Positions 1-5,655 of a DNA stretch of 6,191 bases are shown one piece after another. Position numbers and translations under genes: made by a program. The DNA is from Candidatus Avipropionibacterium avicola (GTDB lineage Bacteria; Actinomycetota; Actinomycetes; Propionibacteriales; Propionibacteriaceae): assembly GCA_018715445.1 (NCBI GenBank), contig DVLP01000117.1, positions 1 through 6,191 on the forward strand, written 5' to 3'. Positions within the stretch are counted from its first letter, which is position 1. Each line of letters starts with the position of its first letter. Under the pieces are notes generated by a model, which had not been told where the DNA came from, did not search any database, and saw nothing but the letters and a program-made list of their open reading frames with translations.

Positions 1-531
1 CGGGCGGCCGGGTTCACTGCGGCCGATGCCCTGGTCGGGATCGCGGCCTCGGGGCGGACCCCGTACGTGATCGGCGCGCTGACCCACGCCCGGGAGCTGG
101 GCGCCTTCACCGCCGCCCTGTCGTGCAATCCCGACTCGGCGATCGGTCAGGCTGCCGAGCTGGCGATCGAGGTCGTGGTCGGACCCGAGGTGATCACCGG
201 ATCCACCCGGCTCAAGTCCGGCACGGCGCAGAAGCTGGTGCTCAACACGATCTCCACCCTGGCGATGGTGAAGCTCGGCAAGACCTACCAGAACCTGATG
301 GTCGACCTGCGCGCCACCAACGAGAAGCTGCGCCGTCGCTCGGAGCGGCTGGTGCAGATCGCGACCGAGGTCGACACCGCCACCGCCCGTACGGCCCTGG
401 ACGCCTGTGGCGGATCGGTCAAGACGGCCATCACGATGCTGCTGGCCGACCTGGATGCCGACGCGGCGCAGGCCCTGCTGGCCGAGCACGACGGGTTCCT
501 GGCTGCCGCGTTCCGCGGCTCGACCGCCTGA
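1..531 (+). CDS. murQ: N-acetylmuramic acid 6-phosphate etherase (MurQ), 3' part
   Basis: This is the C-terminal 176 residues of MurQ, which cleaves the D-lactyl ether of MurNAc-6-phosphate to give GlcNAc-6-phosphate and D-lactate in cytoplasmic peptidoglycan recycling. The frame is open from base 1 and ends at TGA 529-531. Full-length family members have about 300 residues, so roughly the first 120 lie upstream, including the catalytic glutamates, which cannot be checked here. The visible part begins in the SIS sugar-phosphate-binding fold, with ASGRTPY at visible residues 16-22. It continues through the family blocks [19 protein letters not shown] and [20 protein letters not shown]. The end is the small helical C-terminal domain ([20 protein letters not shown]). 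These blocks match what I recall of E. coli MurQ closely, and no frameshift is seen. The next gene starts 25 bp downstream on the same strand. Confidence 0.93.
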   Translation, partial: RAAGFTAADALVGIAASGRTPYVIGALTHARELGAFTAALSCNPDSAIGQAAELAIEVVVGPEVITGSTRLKSGTAQKLVLNTISTLAMVKLGKTYQNLMVDLRATNEKLRRRSERLVQIATEVDTATARTALDACGGSVKTAITMLLADLDADAAQALLAEHDGFLAAAFRGSTA

Positions 532-544
532 GTCCCCGAGCGCA

Positions 545-550
545 TACGCT
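545..550 (+). promoter_or_regulatory. -10 element (TACGCT) for a probable leaderless mRNA
   Basis: The hexamer TACGCT fits the actinobacterial -10 pattern TANNNT. Six bases separate it from the GTG at 557, which places the expected transcription start on or within a base of the start codon. No good Shine-Dalgarno sequence precedes that GTG, which agrees with leaderless translation. No clear -35 is visible 17-18 bp upstream, where the murQ stop region lies. The assignment rests on motif and spacing only. Confidence 0.5.
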
Positions 551-556
551 GGGACC

Positions 557-1225
557 GTGCCAGCCAGACGAGTGTCCACCACCGGGGTCCGCGTGTTGTG
601 GGCGGTGCCCCTGGCGGCCGCGGCCGTGGTGGGGGCGATGGCCTTGTTGACCCGTCAGGTGGCGGCGCCGCGCACCCACGACGTCGATGACGTCCCGGCC
701 ACACCGGTGGCGATCGTGCTCGGCGCCCAGGTGTACTCCGGCGGGATCCCGTCCGGGTTCCTGACTGCTCGCCTGGAGATCGCCCTGGAGCTCTGGCGGG
801 CACGCAAGGCGTCGGTGATCCTGGTCTCCGGCGCCGACGGGGCCGAGCACCACCACGAGGCCCGGTCGATGGCCCGATGGCTGGTCGAGCGTGGTGTCCC
901 GGCCGCCGCCGTGGTCGAGGATCCGCACGGCCACGACACCTTCGCCACGATCTCGCGGGCCGTCGGGGTGTACGGCCTGGACCGGGTGATCGTGGTCACC
1001 CAGAGCTACCACCTGCCCCGTGTGCTGGCGACCGCGCGGGCCCTCGGGCTGGAGGCGTACGGCGTCGGGGACGAGACGGCGAGTCGCTGGCCCCGCCCGT
1101 GGCGTCGCGGACGGATCCGGGAGCTGTTCGCCAATGTGAAGCTGTTCACCGAACTGATCACCCGGACCCGACCCGACCAGGCCGATCCGAGCGTGTTGGC
1201 CGCGATCCGGGACAGCGGTCGGTGA
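557..1225 (+). CDS. DUF218 / SanA-YdcF-like membrane-anchored protein, paralog 1
   Basis: This is a 222-residue protein with a short basic N-terminus, one hydrophobic segment (about residues 11-31) and a DUF218 domain (about 49-175). Domain blocks are PVAIVLGAQV (50-59), VILVSGADG (87-95), the acidic/His site HHHEA (98-102), GVPAAAVVEDP (113-123) and VIVVTQSYHLPR (144-155). DUF218 includes SanA, linked in enterobacteria to vancomycin exclusion, and ElyC and YdcF. Its reaction is not established, but envelope or lipid-carrier roles are known for some members. The anchor suggests an extracytoplasmic domain. GTG 557 is chosen because it sits just after a -10 hexamer; GTG 572 in frame is an alternative that would shorten the protein by five residues. 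The site differs from its downstream sister: HHHE and DTFAT replace DYDE and NTYDS. The stop overlaps the sister gene's start by 4 bp, implying translational coupling. Confidence 0.87.
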   Translation: MPARRVSTTGVRVLWAVPLAAAAVVGAMALLTRQVAAPRTHDVDDVPATPVAIVLGAQVYSGGIPSGFLTARLEIALELWRARKASVILVSGADGAEHHHEARSMARWLVERGVPAAAVVEDPHGHDTFATISRAVGVYGLDRVIVVTQSYHLPRVLATARALGLEAYGVGDETASRWPRPWRRGRIRELFANVKLFTELITRTRPDQADPSVLAAIRDSGR

Positions 1226-1869
1226 AGCGGCTGCGTCGAGGCGTGGTCACCGTGCTGGTGCTGATCGCCGTGGCCCTGGCTCCGACGGCATGGGCCGGCG
1301 GGGTGTGGCTGGTGCACCACGCAGGGGTCGACACCGTCGAGGAGGCCCCGGTGGCGATGGTGCTCGGCGCCTCGGTGCAGGACGGCAACCCGTCGCCCTT
1401 CCTGGCCGGGAGGTTGGACGTCGCCCGCGATCTCTACCTCAGCGGCAAGGTGAAGGCGATCCTGGTCTCCGGTGACAACAAGGAGACCGACTACGACGAG
1501 CCGACCGCGATGAAGCAGTACCTGGTCGAGCACGGTGTGCCCGAGTCCCAGATCGTCCGCGATCCGGCCGGCTACAACACCTACGACTCCTGTGTCCGGG
1601 CCCGCGACGTGTACGGGGTGACCCGGCTGATCGTGGTGACACAGGACTACCACCTGCCCCGTACGCTCGCGACCTGTCGAGCGGTCGGCCTGGACGCCTC
1701 GGGCGTCGGCGACACCACGGCCCGACGGTTCCACCGCACGTGGTGGTGGGGCGTGGCCCGCGAGGCAGGCGCGAACTGGAAGTTGCTGTACGACCTGCTG
1801 ACCGAGCGCCGACCCACCGCGAGCCCGTACGACCCGAGCCTGCAGGAAGCGGTCGAGCGCAACGGGTAG
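1222..1869 (+). CDS. DUF218 / SanA-YdcF-like membrane-anchored protein, paralog 2
   Basis: This is a 215-residue protein starting at GTG 1222, inside the GTGA that ends paralog 1. It has a KRLRR N-terminus, a hydrophobic segment (about 8-31) ending in a possible signal-peptide-like APTAWAG, and a DUF218 domain (about 42-167). Blocks are PVAMVLGASV (43-52), PSPFLAGRLD (57-66), ILVSGDN (80-86), YDEPTAM (91-97), GYNTYDSCVRARDVYGV (117-133) and LIVVTQDYHLPR (136-147). This is the more canonical SanA-type copy, close to the vancomycin high-temperature exclusion protein subgroup. My hand alignment with paralog 1 gives about 66 identities over roughly 125 core positions, and the C-terminal tails also align, so the pair arose by duplication. 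No separate ribosome binding site is obvious, in line with coupling to the upstream gene. Substrate and reaction are unknown; a role in the envelope barrier is inferred from the family and the neighbouring murQ. Confidence 0.88.
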   Translation: MKRLRRGVVTVLVLIAVALAPTAWAGGVWLVHHAGVDTVEEAPVAMVLGASVQDGNPSPFLAGRLDVARDLYLSGKVKAILVSGDNKETDYDEPTAMKQYLVEHGVPESQIVRDPAGYNTYDSCVRARDVYGVTRLIVVTQDYHLPRTLATCRAVGLDASGVGDTTARRFHRTWWWGVAREAGANWKLLYDLLTERRPTASPYDPSLQEAVERNG

Positions 1870-1893
1870 ACCCGGGCCGGGCCGGAGCGGGTC
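1869..1893. terminator. GC-rich hairpin between convergent genes, possible bidirectional terminator
   Basis: GACCCG (1869-1874) pairs perfectly with CGGGTC (1888-1893). The interior can extend with CCG/CGG (1877-1879 with 1883-1885) across a 2x2 internal loop. The hairpin fills the 22-bp gap between paralog 2 and the convergent MgtC gene and includes part of both stop codons. There is no T-run on either side, so it would be a U-less terminator of the kind often proposed in actinobacteria. This is structure read by eye, with no energy calculation. Confidence 0.4.
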
Positions 1894-2614
1894 AGTGCTT
1901 CAGACGGAGCCGACGTTTGGCGCTGGTGGCCCGCAGGTCGACCGAGCGGACACCCTCCATGTCGGAGACCACCTTGACCAGTTCGTCGGCGGCGCCGGCC
2001 CCCTGGGCGGTGATGGAGACCTCGACGTAGCCGGGCTCGGCCTCGTCGGTGGTGCGGATCCCGGAGATGTTCCAGTCGCCACGGGTGATCTCGGCGACGA
2101 TGTCACGCAGCAGTCCCTGACCGTCGCGGTACTCGACGCCCAGCTCGGCATTGCCCTTGCGGCTGGCCCGCTTGAGCAGCGGGCCGACGAAGACGACCAC
2201 GAAGTGGCCGACCGTGGCGATGGCCGCCAGCAGGAAGAGCCCGGCACCGCTGGCCATGCCGACCGCAGCGGTCAGCCAGACCGCGGCGGCCGTGGTGAGC
2301 CCGCGCACGGCGTCAGCACGGAAGACGATGATGCCGGCGCCCAGGAATCCGATGCCCGACACGATCTGGGCAGCGACTCGGCTGGGGTCGATCGAGATGT
2401 TCTGCACCGCGACGAGGTCCATGAAGCCGAACTTCGAGACCAACATGAACAGCGCAGATCCCAGTCCCACCAGGGCATGGGTCCGTACACCTGCCTCCTT
2501 GCCCCGGAGCTGACGCTCCAGACCGATCAGCAGGGACAGCACCAGAGCGACACCGAGCTCGGGCAGATGCTCGATCTGCATGAGCCACGGATCGATCTCC
2601 TGGACAACGACCAT
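1892..2614 (-). CDS. mgtC: MgtC/SapB-family membrane protein with C-terminal ACT-like domain
   Basis: This is a 240-residue protein. The N-terminal MgtC domain (about residues 15-148) is mostly hydrophobic segments and carries GLERQLRGKEAGVRTHALVG (31-50), DPSRVAAQIVSGIGFLGAG (76-94) and VRGLTTAAAVWLTAAVGM (103-120), the family hallmarks. The soluble tail (about 155-230) fits the ACT-like regulatory domain of longer MgtC proteins such as those of Salmonella and mycobacteria. MgtC proteins act in the inner membrane, support growth at low magnesium and survival in macrophages, and in Salmonella act on F1Fo ATP synthase; the exact job here is not shown. ATG 2614 is chosen over an upstream in-frame TTG at 2638 because GGAGG lies 7 bases before it. 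It lies 73 bp downstream of pgi on the same strand. No long leader able to hold a Salmonella-type Mg2+ riboswitch is present. Confidence 0.92.
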   Translation of the reverse strand: MVVVQEIDPWLMQIEHLPELGVALVLSLLIGLERQLRGKEAGVRTHALVGLGSALFMLVSKFGFMDLVAVQNISIDPSRVAAQIVSGIGFLGAGIIVFRADAVRGLTTAAAVWLTAAVGMASGAGLFLLAAIATVGHFVVVFVGPLLKRASRKGNAELGVEYRDGQGLLRDIVAEITRGDWNISGIRTTDEAEPGYVEVSITAQGAGAADELVKVVSDMEGVRSVDLRATSAKRRLRLKH

Positions 2615-2621
2615 GGGGGAA

Positions 2622-2626
2622 CCTCC
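2622..2626 (-). promoter_or_regulatory. Shine-Dalgarno GGAGG deciding the MgtC start
   Basis: On the minus strand GGAGG is followed by 7 bases and then the ATG whose first base is 2614. This is the best ribosome binding site in the window. It settles the start against the upstream TTG at 2638, which would place the site inside the coding sequence. Confidence 0.8.
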
Positions 2627-2687
2627 AACCTTTCGCAACCAACCATTCTGCCATGAACGTTCAAGTCACGGGCGAGGTTCGACCCGA

Positions 2688-4367
2688 TCAGTGTCGATGG
2701 GCGCGGTAGTACTCGATCAGCGAAGCAGTCGAGGAATCCTCACTGGACAGGGCTTCCGGGTCGCCGGCGACGGCCGGGGCGAGCCCCTTGGCGAGCTGTT
2801 TGCCGAGCTCGACACCCCACTGGTCGAAGGAGTCGATCCCCCAGATCGCTCCCTGCACGAAGGTGATGTGCTCGTACAGGGCGATCAGCTGACCGAGCAC
2901 CGCCGGCGTCAGGGCGGGTGCCATGATCGAGGTCGACGGGCGGTTCCCGCTGAACTCGCGTGCGGTGACGACCTCCTCGGCCGTCCCCTCGGCGCGCACC
3001 TCCTCCTCGGTCTTGCCGAAGGCCAGAGCCTTTGTCTGGGCAAGGAAGTTGGCCAGGAACAGCTCGTGGACGTCGGTGTCGTCCTGTCGCAACGGATGGG
3101 ACGGATTGGCCATCGCGATGAAGTCGCTCGGGATGAGCCGGGTGCCCTGGTGGATGAGCTGGTAGAAGGCATGCTGGCCGTTGGTGCCGGGCTCACCCCA
3201 GAAGACCTCACCGGTGTCGCAGGTGACCTCGCTGCCGTCCCAGCGCACCCCCTTGCCGTTGGACTCCATGGTCAACTGCTGCAGATAGGCCGGGAATCGG
3301 TGCAGGTACTGCGCATAGGGCAGCACGGCATGGGTCTCGGCACCGAAGAAGTTGACGTACCAAATGTTCAACAGCCCCATCAACAAGGGCACATTGTCTG
3401 CCGGTTCGGCTGTCGCGAAATGGCTGTCGATCGCATGGAATCCGGCCAGGAACTCCGCGAAGCGTTCCGGCCCGATCGCCACGCAGACCGAGGTGCCGAT
3501 GGCCGAGTCGACCGAGTAGCGTCCCCCGACCCAGTCCCAGAAGCCGAAGGCATTGGCCGGGTCGATGCCGAAGTCGGCGACCAGGTCATGGGCGGTCGAG
3601 ACCGCGACGAAGTGCTTGGCCACCACGGCGGACTCGTCACCACCCTCGGCGGGCACGGCACCGGCCGCACGCAGCCCGTCGAGCAGCCAGGTCCGGCAGA
3701 GCTTCGCATTGGTGATGGTCTCGACCGTGGTGAAGGTCTTGGACGCCACGATGAACAGGGTGGTCTCGGGGTCCAGGTCGGCGGTCGTCGCCCAGGAGTC
3801 GGTCGGATCGATGTTGGAGACGAAGCGGCACTCCAGGCCCGGCTGACCGTACGGACGCAGCGCCTCGTAGACCATGACCGGGCCCAGGTCACTGCCGCCG
3901 ATCCCGATGTTGACCACGGTGCGGATCGGCTTGCCGGTGGCGCCGGTCCAGCGACCCGAGCGGACCCGGTCGGCGAAGTCGTACACCTTGGCCAACTCGG
4001 CATGGACGTCGGCGATGACGTCCTGGCCGTCCACGACGAGCTGGTCGCCGACCGGGCGACGCAGGGCGGTGTGCAGCACGGCGCGGTCCTCGGTGACGTT
4101 GATGTGCTCGCCGGCCAGCATCGCGTCACGACGGGCCAGCACGCCACACTCTTCGGCCAACTGCAGCAGTGCCTCGACGACCTCGGCGGTGATCAGGTTC
4201 TTGGAGAGGTCGACATGCAGGTCGGCCGCATCACGGCTGAACCGACGGGCCCGTTCGGGGTCGGCAGCGAACCATTCCCGCAGGTCGGGGTCGATCGTCT
4301 CGAACAGTTCGGCCAGTCGGGCCCAAGCCCGGGTGCTGGTCGGATCAACGGGCGCGGTGGCGGCCAT
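2688..4367 (-). CDS. pgi: Glucose-6-phosphate isomerase
   Basis: This is a 559-residue cytosolic enzyme interconverting glucose-6-phosphate and fructose-6-phosphate, at the entry to glycolysis, gluconeogenesis and the pentose phosphate branch. Length is close to the roughly 550 residues of the E. coli type. Two SIS domains are present. Phosphate-binding blocks GIGGSDLGP (155-163) and [10 protein letters not shown] (208-217) are intact. PROSITE-type signature 1 is [13 protein letters not shown] (279-291) and signature 2 is [18 protein letters not shown] (506-523). By correspondence with the known enzyme, the catalytic residues are Glu368 (in MESNGK), His399 (in NGQHAFYQ) and Lys523, with Arg283 in GGRYS. 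All are present, so it should be active. ATG 4367 is chosen because AGGGGA lies 6 bases upstream and the protein starts like its relatives. The frame stays open to GTG 4454, but the extra 29 residues do not resemble the family. MgtC follows 73 bp downstream. Confidence 0.97.
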   Translation of the reverse strand: MAATAPVDPTSTRAWARLAELFETIDPDLREWFAADPERARRFSRDAADLHVDLSKNLITAEVVEALLQLAEECGVLARRDAMLAGEHINVTEDRAVLHTALRRPVGDQLVVDGQDVIADVHAELAKVYDFADRVRSGRWTGATGKPIRTVVNIGIGGSDLGPVMVYEALRPYGQPGLECRFVSNIDPTDSWATTADLDPETTLFIVASKTFTTVETITNAKLCRTWLLDGLRAAGAVPAEGGDESAVVAKHFVAVSTAHDLVADFGIDPANAFGFWDWVGGRYSVDSAIGTSVCVAIGPERFAEFLAGFHAIDSHFATAEPADNVPLLMGLLNIWYVNFFGAETHAVLPYAQYLHRFPAYLQQLTMESNGKGVRWDGSEVTCDTGEVFWGEPGTNGQHAFYQLIHQGTRLIPSDFIAMANPSHPLRQDDTDVHELFLANFLAQTKALAFGKTEEEVRAEGTAEEVVTAREFSGNRPSTSIMAPALTPAVLGQLIALYEHITFVQGAIWGIDSFDQWGVELGKQLAKGLAPAVAGDPEALSSEDSSTASLIEYYRAHRH

Positions 4368-4373
4368 GACGAG

Positions 4374-4379
4374 TCCCCT
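4374..4379 (-). promoter_or_regulatory. Shine-Dalgarno AGGGGA for pgi
   Basis: On the minus strand AGGGGA lies 6 bases upstream of ATG 4367, within a purine-rich GAGAGGGGA stretch. It supports the internal ATG over the longer open frame beginning with GTG at 4454. Confidence 0.65.
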
Positions 4380-4401
4380 CTCGACGACGACGGTTGCGCC
4401 A

Positions 4402-4407
4402 ACCCTA
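4402..4407 (-). promoter_or_regulatory. Candidate -10 (TAGGGT) for pgi
   Basis: Read on the minus strand, TAGGGT fits TANNNT. It would start transcription near 4396, giving a leader of about 29 bases that contains the pgi Shine-Dalgarno sequence. No convincing -35 is visible 17-18 bp upstream; the bases there read TCCTGC or GTCCTG. It is the best-placed candidate I found in this half of the intergenic region. Confidence 0.35.
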
Positions 4408-4461
4408 TCGGCCCGGCGGCAGGGGCAGGACGGATCACACCTTTCGACAGCCACCCTGTGG

Positions 4462-4480
4462 TAAGGGTCACCTATCTTTC
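4462..4480 (+). promoter_or_regulatory. Second, weaker DtxR/IdeR-like iron box
   Basis: TAAGGGTCACCTATCTTTC matches the 19-bp pattern TWAGGTTAGSCTAACCTWA at 13 positions, counting degenerate ones. The left half (TAAGG) and the central CCTA are kept, and the right half is degraded. It lies 55 bp upstream of the better box and could be a second regulator site for the permease operon or chance similarity. It does not overlap the candidate pgi -10. Confidence 0.35.
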
Positions 4481-4504
4481 AATGCGGACAGCGGACCCGC
4501 GCGG

Positions 4505-4533
4505 TTGCGTCAACCATTAGGGCTGCCTAACCT
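4505..4533 (+). promoter_or_regulatory. Sigma-70-type promoter of the iron-uptake operon
   Basis: TTGCGT (4505-4510) and TAACCT (4528-4533) are separated by exactly 17 bp, giving a plausible housekeeping promoter. Transcription would start near 4540, leaving a leader of about 40 bases before GTG 4582. The iron box covers the -10 and much of the spacer, the normal arrangement for repression by metal-loaded DtxR/IdeR. Confidence 0.6.
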
Positions 4534-4535
4534 TT
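4517..4535 (+). promoter_or_regulatory. DtxR/IdeR iron box (operator)
   Basis: TTAGGGCTGCCTAACCTTT matches the actinobacterial iron-box consensus TWAGGTTAGSCTAACCTWA at 15 of 19 positions, counting degenerate ones. Both half-sites (TTAGG and CTAACCT) are intact. It sits on the -10 of the promoter for the siderophore permease genes, so iron-dependent repression with release under iron starvation is the expected control. Confidence 0.72.
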
Positions 4536-4581
4536 GCCTGTACTGCGGATCCATTCGCCACCCGAGAGACGGTCAAGACCT

Positions 4582-5655
4582 GTGACCACGACGACCACGG
4601 CCCCTGAGGTCACCGACGTCGGCACCCCCCGCCCCCGCCCGCGGGGGCTGGCGCGCACCATGTCACTGCGGATGATCGGACTGGTGATCTGCCTCTGCGC
4701 ACTGGTGGTGGTCGTTGCCCTGAGCCTGGCGGTCGGCGCCAAGGCGATCTCTCCCGAAATCGTGTGGCAGGCCCTCACCCACTACGACACCAATCTCGAC
4801 GACCACGTCATCATCCGCGAGCTCCGCCTGCCCCGCACCACCCTGGGGATCGTGGTGGGCATCGCCCTGGGCGTCGCGGGCGCACTGATCCAGGCCCTGA
4901 CCCGCAACCCGCTGGCCGATCCCGGCATCCTGGGCGTCAACGCCGGCGCCGCGTTCACCGTCACCCTCGCCGTGGCCATCACCGGCATCACCTCGATCTG
5001 GGGCTACCTCTGGTTCGCCTTCATCGGCGCCCTGCTGGCCACCGTCGCGGTGTACGCGATCGGCATGGTCGGACGACAGGGAGCCACCCCCGTACGCCTG
5101 ACCCTGGCCGGAGTCGCCCTCGGCGCGGTCCTGGGTGGGATCTCCCAGTCGATCACCCTGCTGCGCCCCGAGGTCTTCGACCGGATGCGCTACTGGGGGG
5201 CCGGCTCGTTGGCCGGACGCCCAGGCGAGACCGCCTTCGTGGTGGTCGGCTTCATCGCTGTCGGCCTGCTGCTGGGCCTGATCGCCGCCCGCGGGCTGAA
5301 CGCGATCGCCCTGGGCAACGACCTGGCCCGATCCCTGGGCACCAACGTCATGGCGACCCGCATCCTGGTGATCATCGCGGTCACGCTGCTGGCCGGGGCC
5401 GCGACCGCCGCTGCCGGACCGATCGGGTTCGTCGGGCTGATGGTGCCCCACGTGGTCCGCTGGTTCGTCGGCCCGGACCAACGCTGGATCGTCCCGTACA
5501 CCGCGATCGCCGCCCCGGTGCTGTTGCTCAGCGCGGATGTCATCGGCCGCGTCGTGGCACCCCCCGGTGAGCTCCAGGTCTCCATCGTGACGGCCTTCGT
5601 CGGCGCACCGGTCCTGATCGCCCTGATCCGCCGAAAGAAGGTGAGCGGACTGTGA
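4582..5655 (+). CDS. fepD: FecCD-family iron-siderophore ABC transporter permease (FepD-like)
   Basis: This is a 357-residue inner-membrane permease, the usual length for the FecCD/BtuC family, which forms one half of the channel passing ferric siderophores into the cytosol. A polar, Thr/Pro-rich cytosolic extension (1-30) precedes the first membrane segment (about 31-53), with many further hydrophobic segments as expected for this fold of about ten helices. Family blocks are RLPRT (82-86), RNPLADPGILGVNAGA (108-123), GFVGLMVPH (282-290), the region that contacts the ATPase, and the C-terminal PPGELQVSIVTAFVGAPV (327-344). GTG 4582 is preferred: the frame opens at TTG 4534, but that lies upstream of the predicted transcript start and inside the iron box. 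No strong Shine-Dalgarno is visible; GAGAGA at 4564 is far. The symbol reflects its place as the first of a FepD/FepG-like pair; the siderophore cannot be told from sequence. Its stop overlaps the next start. Confidence 0.92.
   Translation: MTTTTTAPEVTDVGTPRPRPRGLARTMSLRMIGLVICLCALVVVVALSLAVGAKAISPEIVWQALTHYDTNLDDHVIIRELRLPRTTLGIVVGIALGVAGALIQALTRNPLADPGILGVNAGAAFTVTLAVAITGITSIWGYLWFAFIGALLATVAVYAIGMVGRQGATPVRLTLAGVALGAVLGGISQSITLLRPEVFDRMRYWGAGSLAGRPGETAFVVVGFIAVGLLLGLIAARGLNAIALGNDLARSLGTNVMATRILVIIAVTLLAGAATAAAGPIGFVGLMVPHVVRWFVGPDQRWIVPYTAIAAPVLLLSADVIGRVVAPPGELQVSIVTAFVGAPVLIALIRRKKVSGL

Noticed and set aside
123..650. Alternative + frame overlapping murQ and the first DUF218 gene
   Set aside because: The translation is Arg/Gly/Pro-rich, typical of a wrong frame in high-GC DNA, while murQ in the other frame matches its family throughout.
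1895..2656. Open frame of 253 codons on the + strand antisense to the MgtC gene
   Set aside because: It is a shadow of the MgtC coding sequence, rich in D, G, Q and H with no domain, and starts within the convergent stop region.
2654..2663. Perfect palindrome TGAACGTTCA upstream of the MgtC gene, resembling an SOS (LexA) half-site pair
   Set aside because: The actinobacterial LexA box has GAAC and GTTC separated by four bases. Here they abut, and no promoter element is nearby.
2615..2687. Possible Mg2+-sensing leader or riboswitch before the MgtC gene
   Set aside because: Only 73 bp separate it from pgi, with no strong nested hairpins, no leader ORF and no own -10 element.
4368..4454. N-terminal extension of pgi to GTG 4454
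   Set aside because: The added residues do not resemble the family, the stretch contains the candidate pgi -10, and a ribosome binding site precedes ATG 4367.
2580..4520. Very long open frame (646 codons) on the + strand antisense to pgi, running into the iron box
   Set aside because: It mirrors the codon structure of pgi in GC-rich DNA. Its translation is low-complexity (rich in G, D, R, V, Q) without recognisable domains, whereas pgi opposite has all its catalytic residues.
4534..4581. N-terminal extension of the FepD-like permease to TTG 4534
   Set aside because: That start lies inside the iron box and upstream of the predicted transcription start, and has no ribosome binding site.
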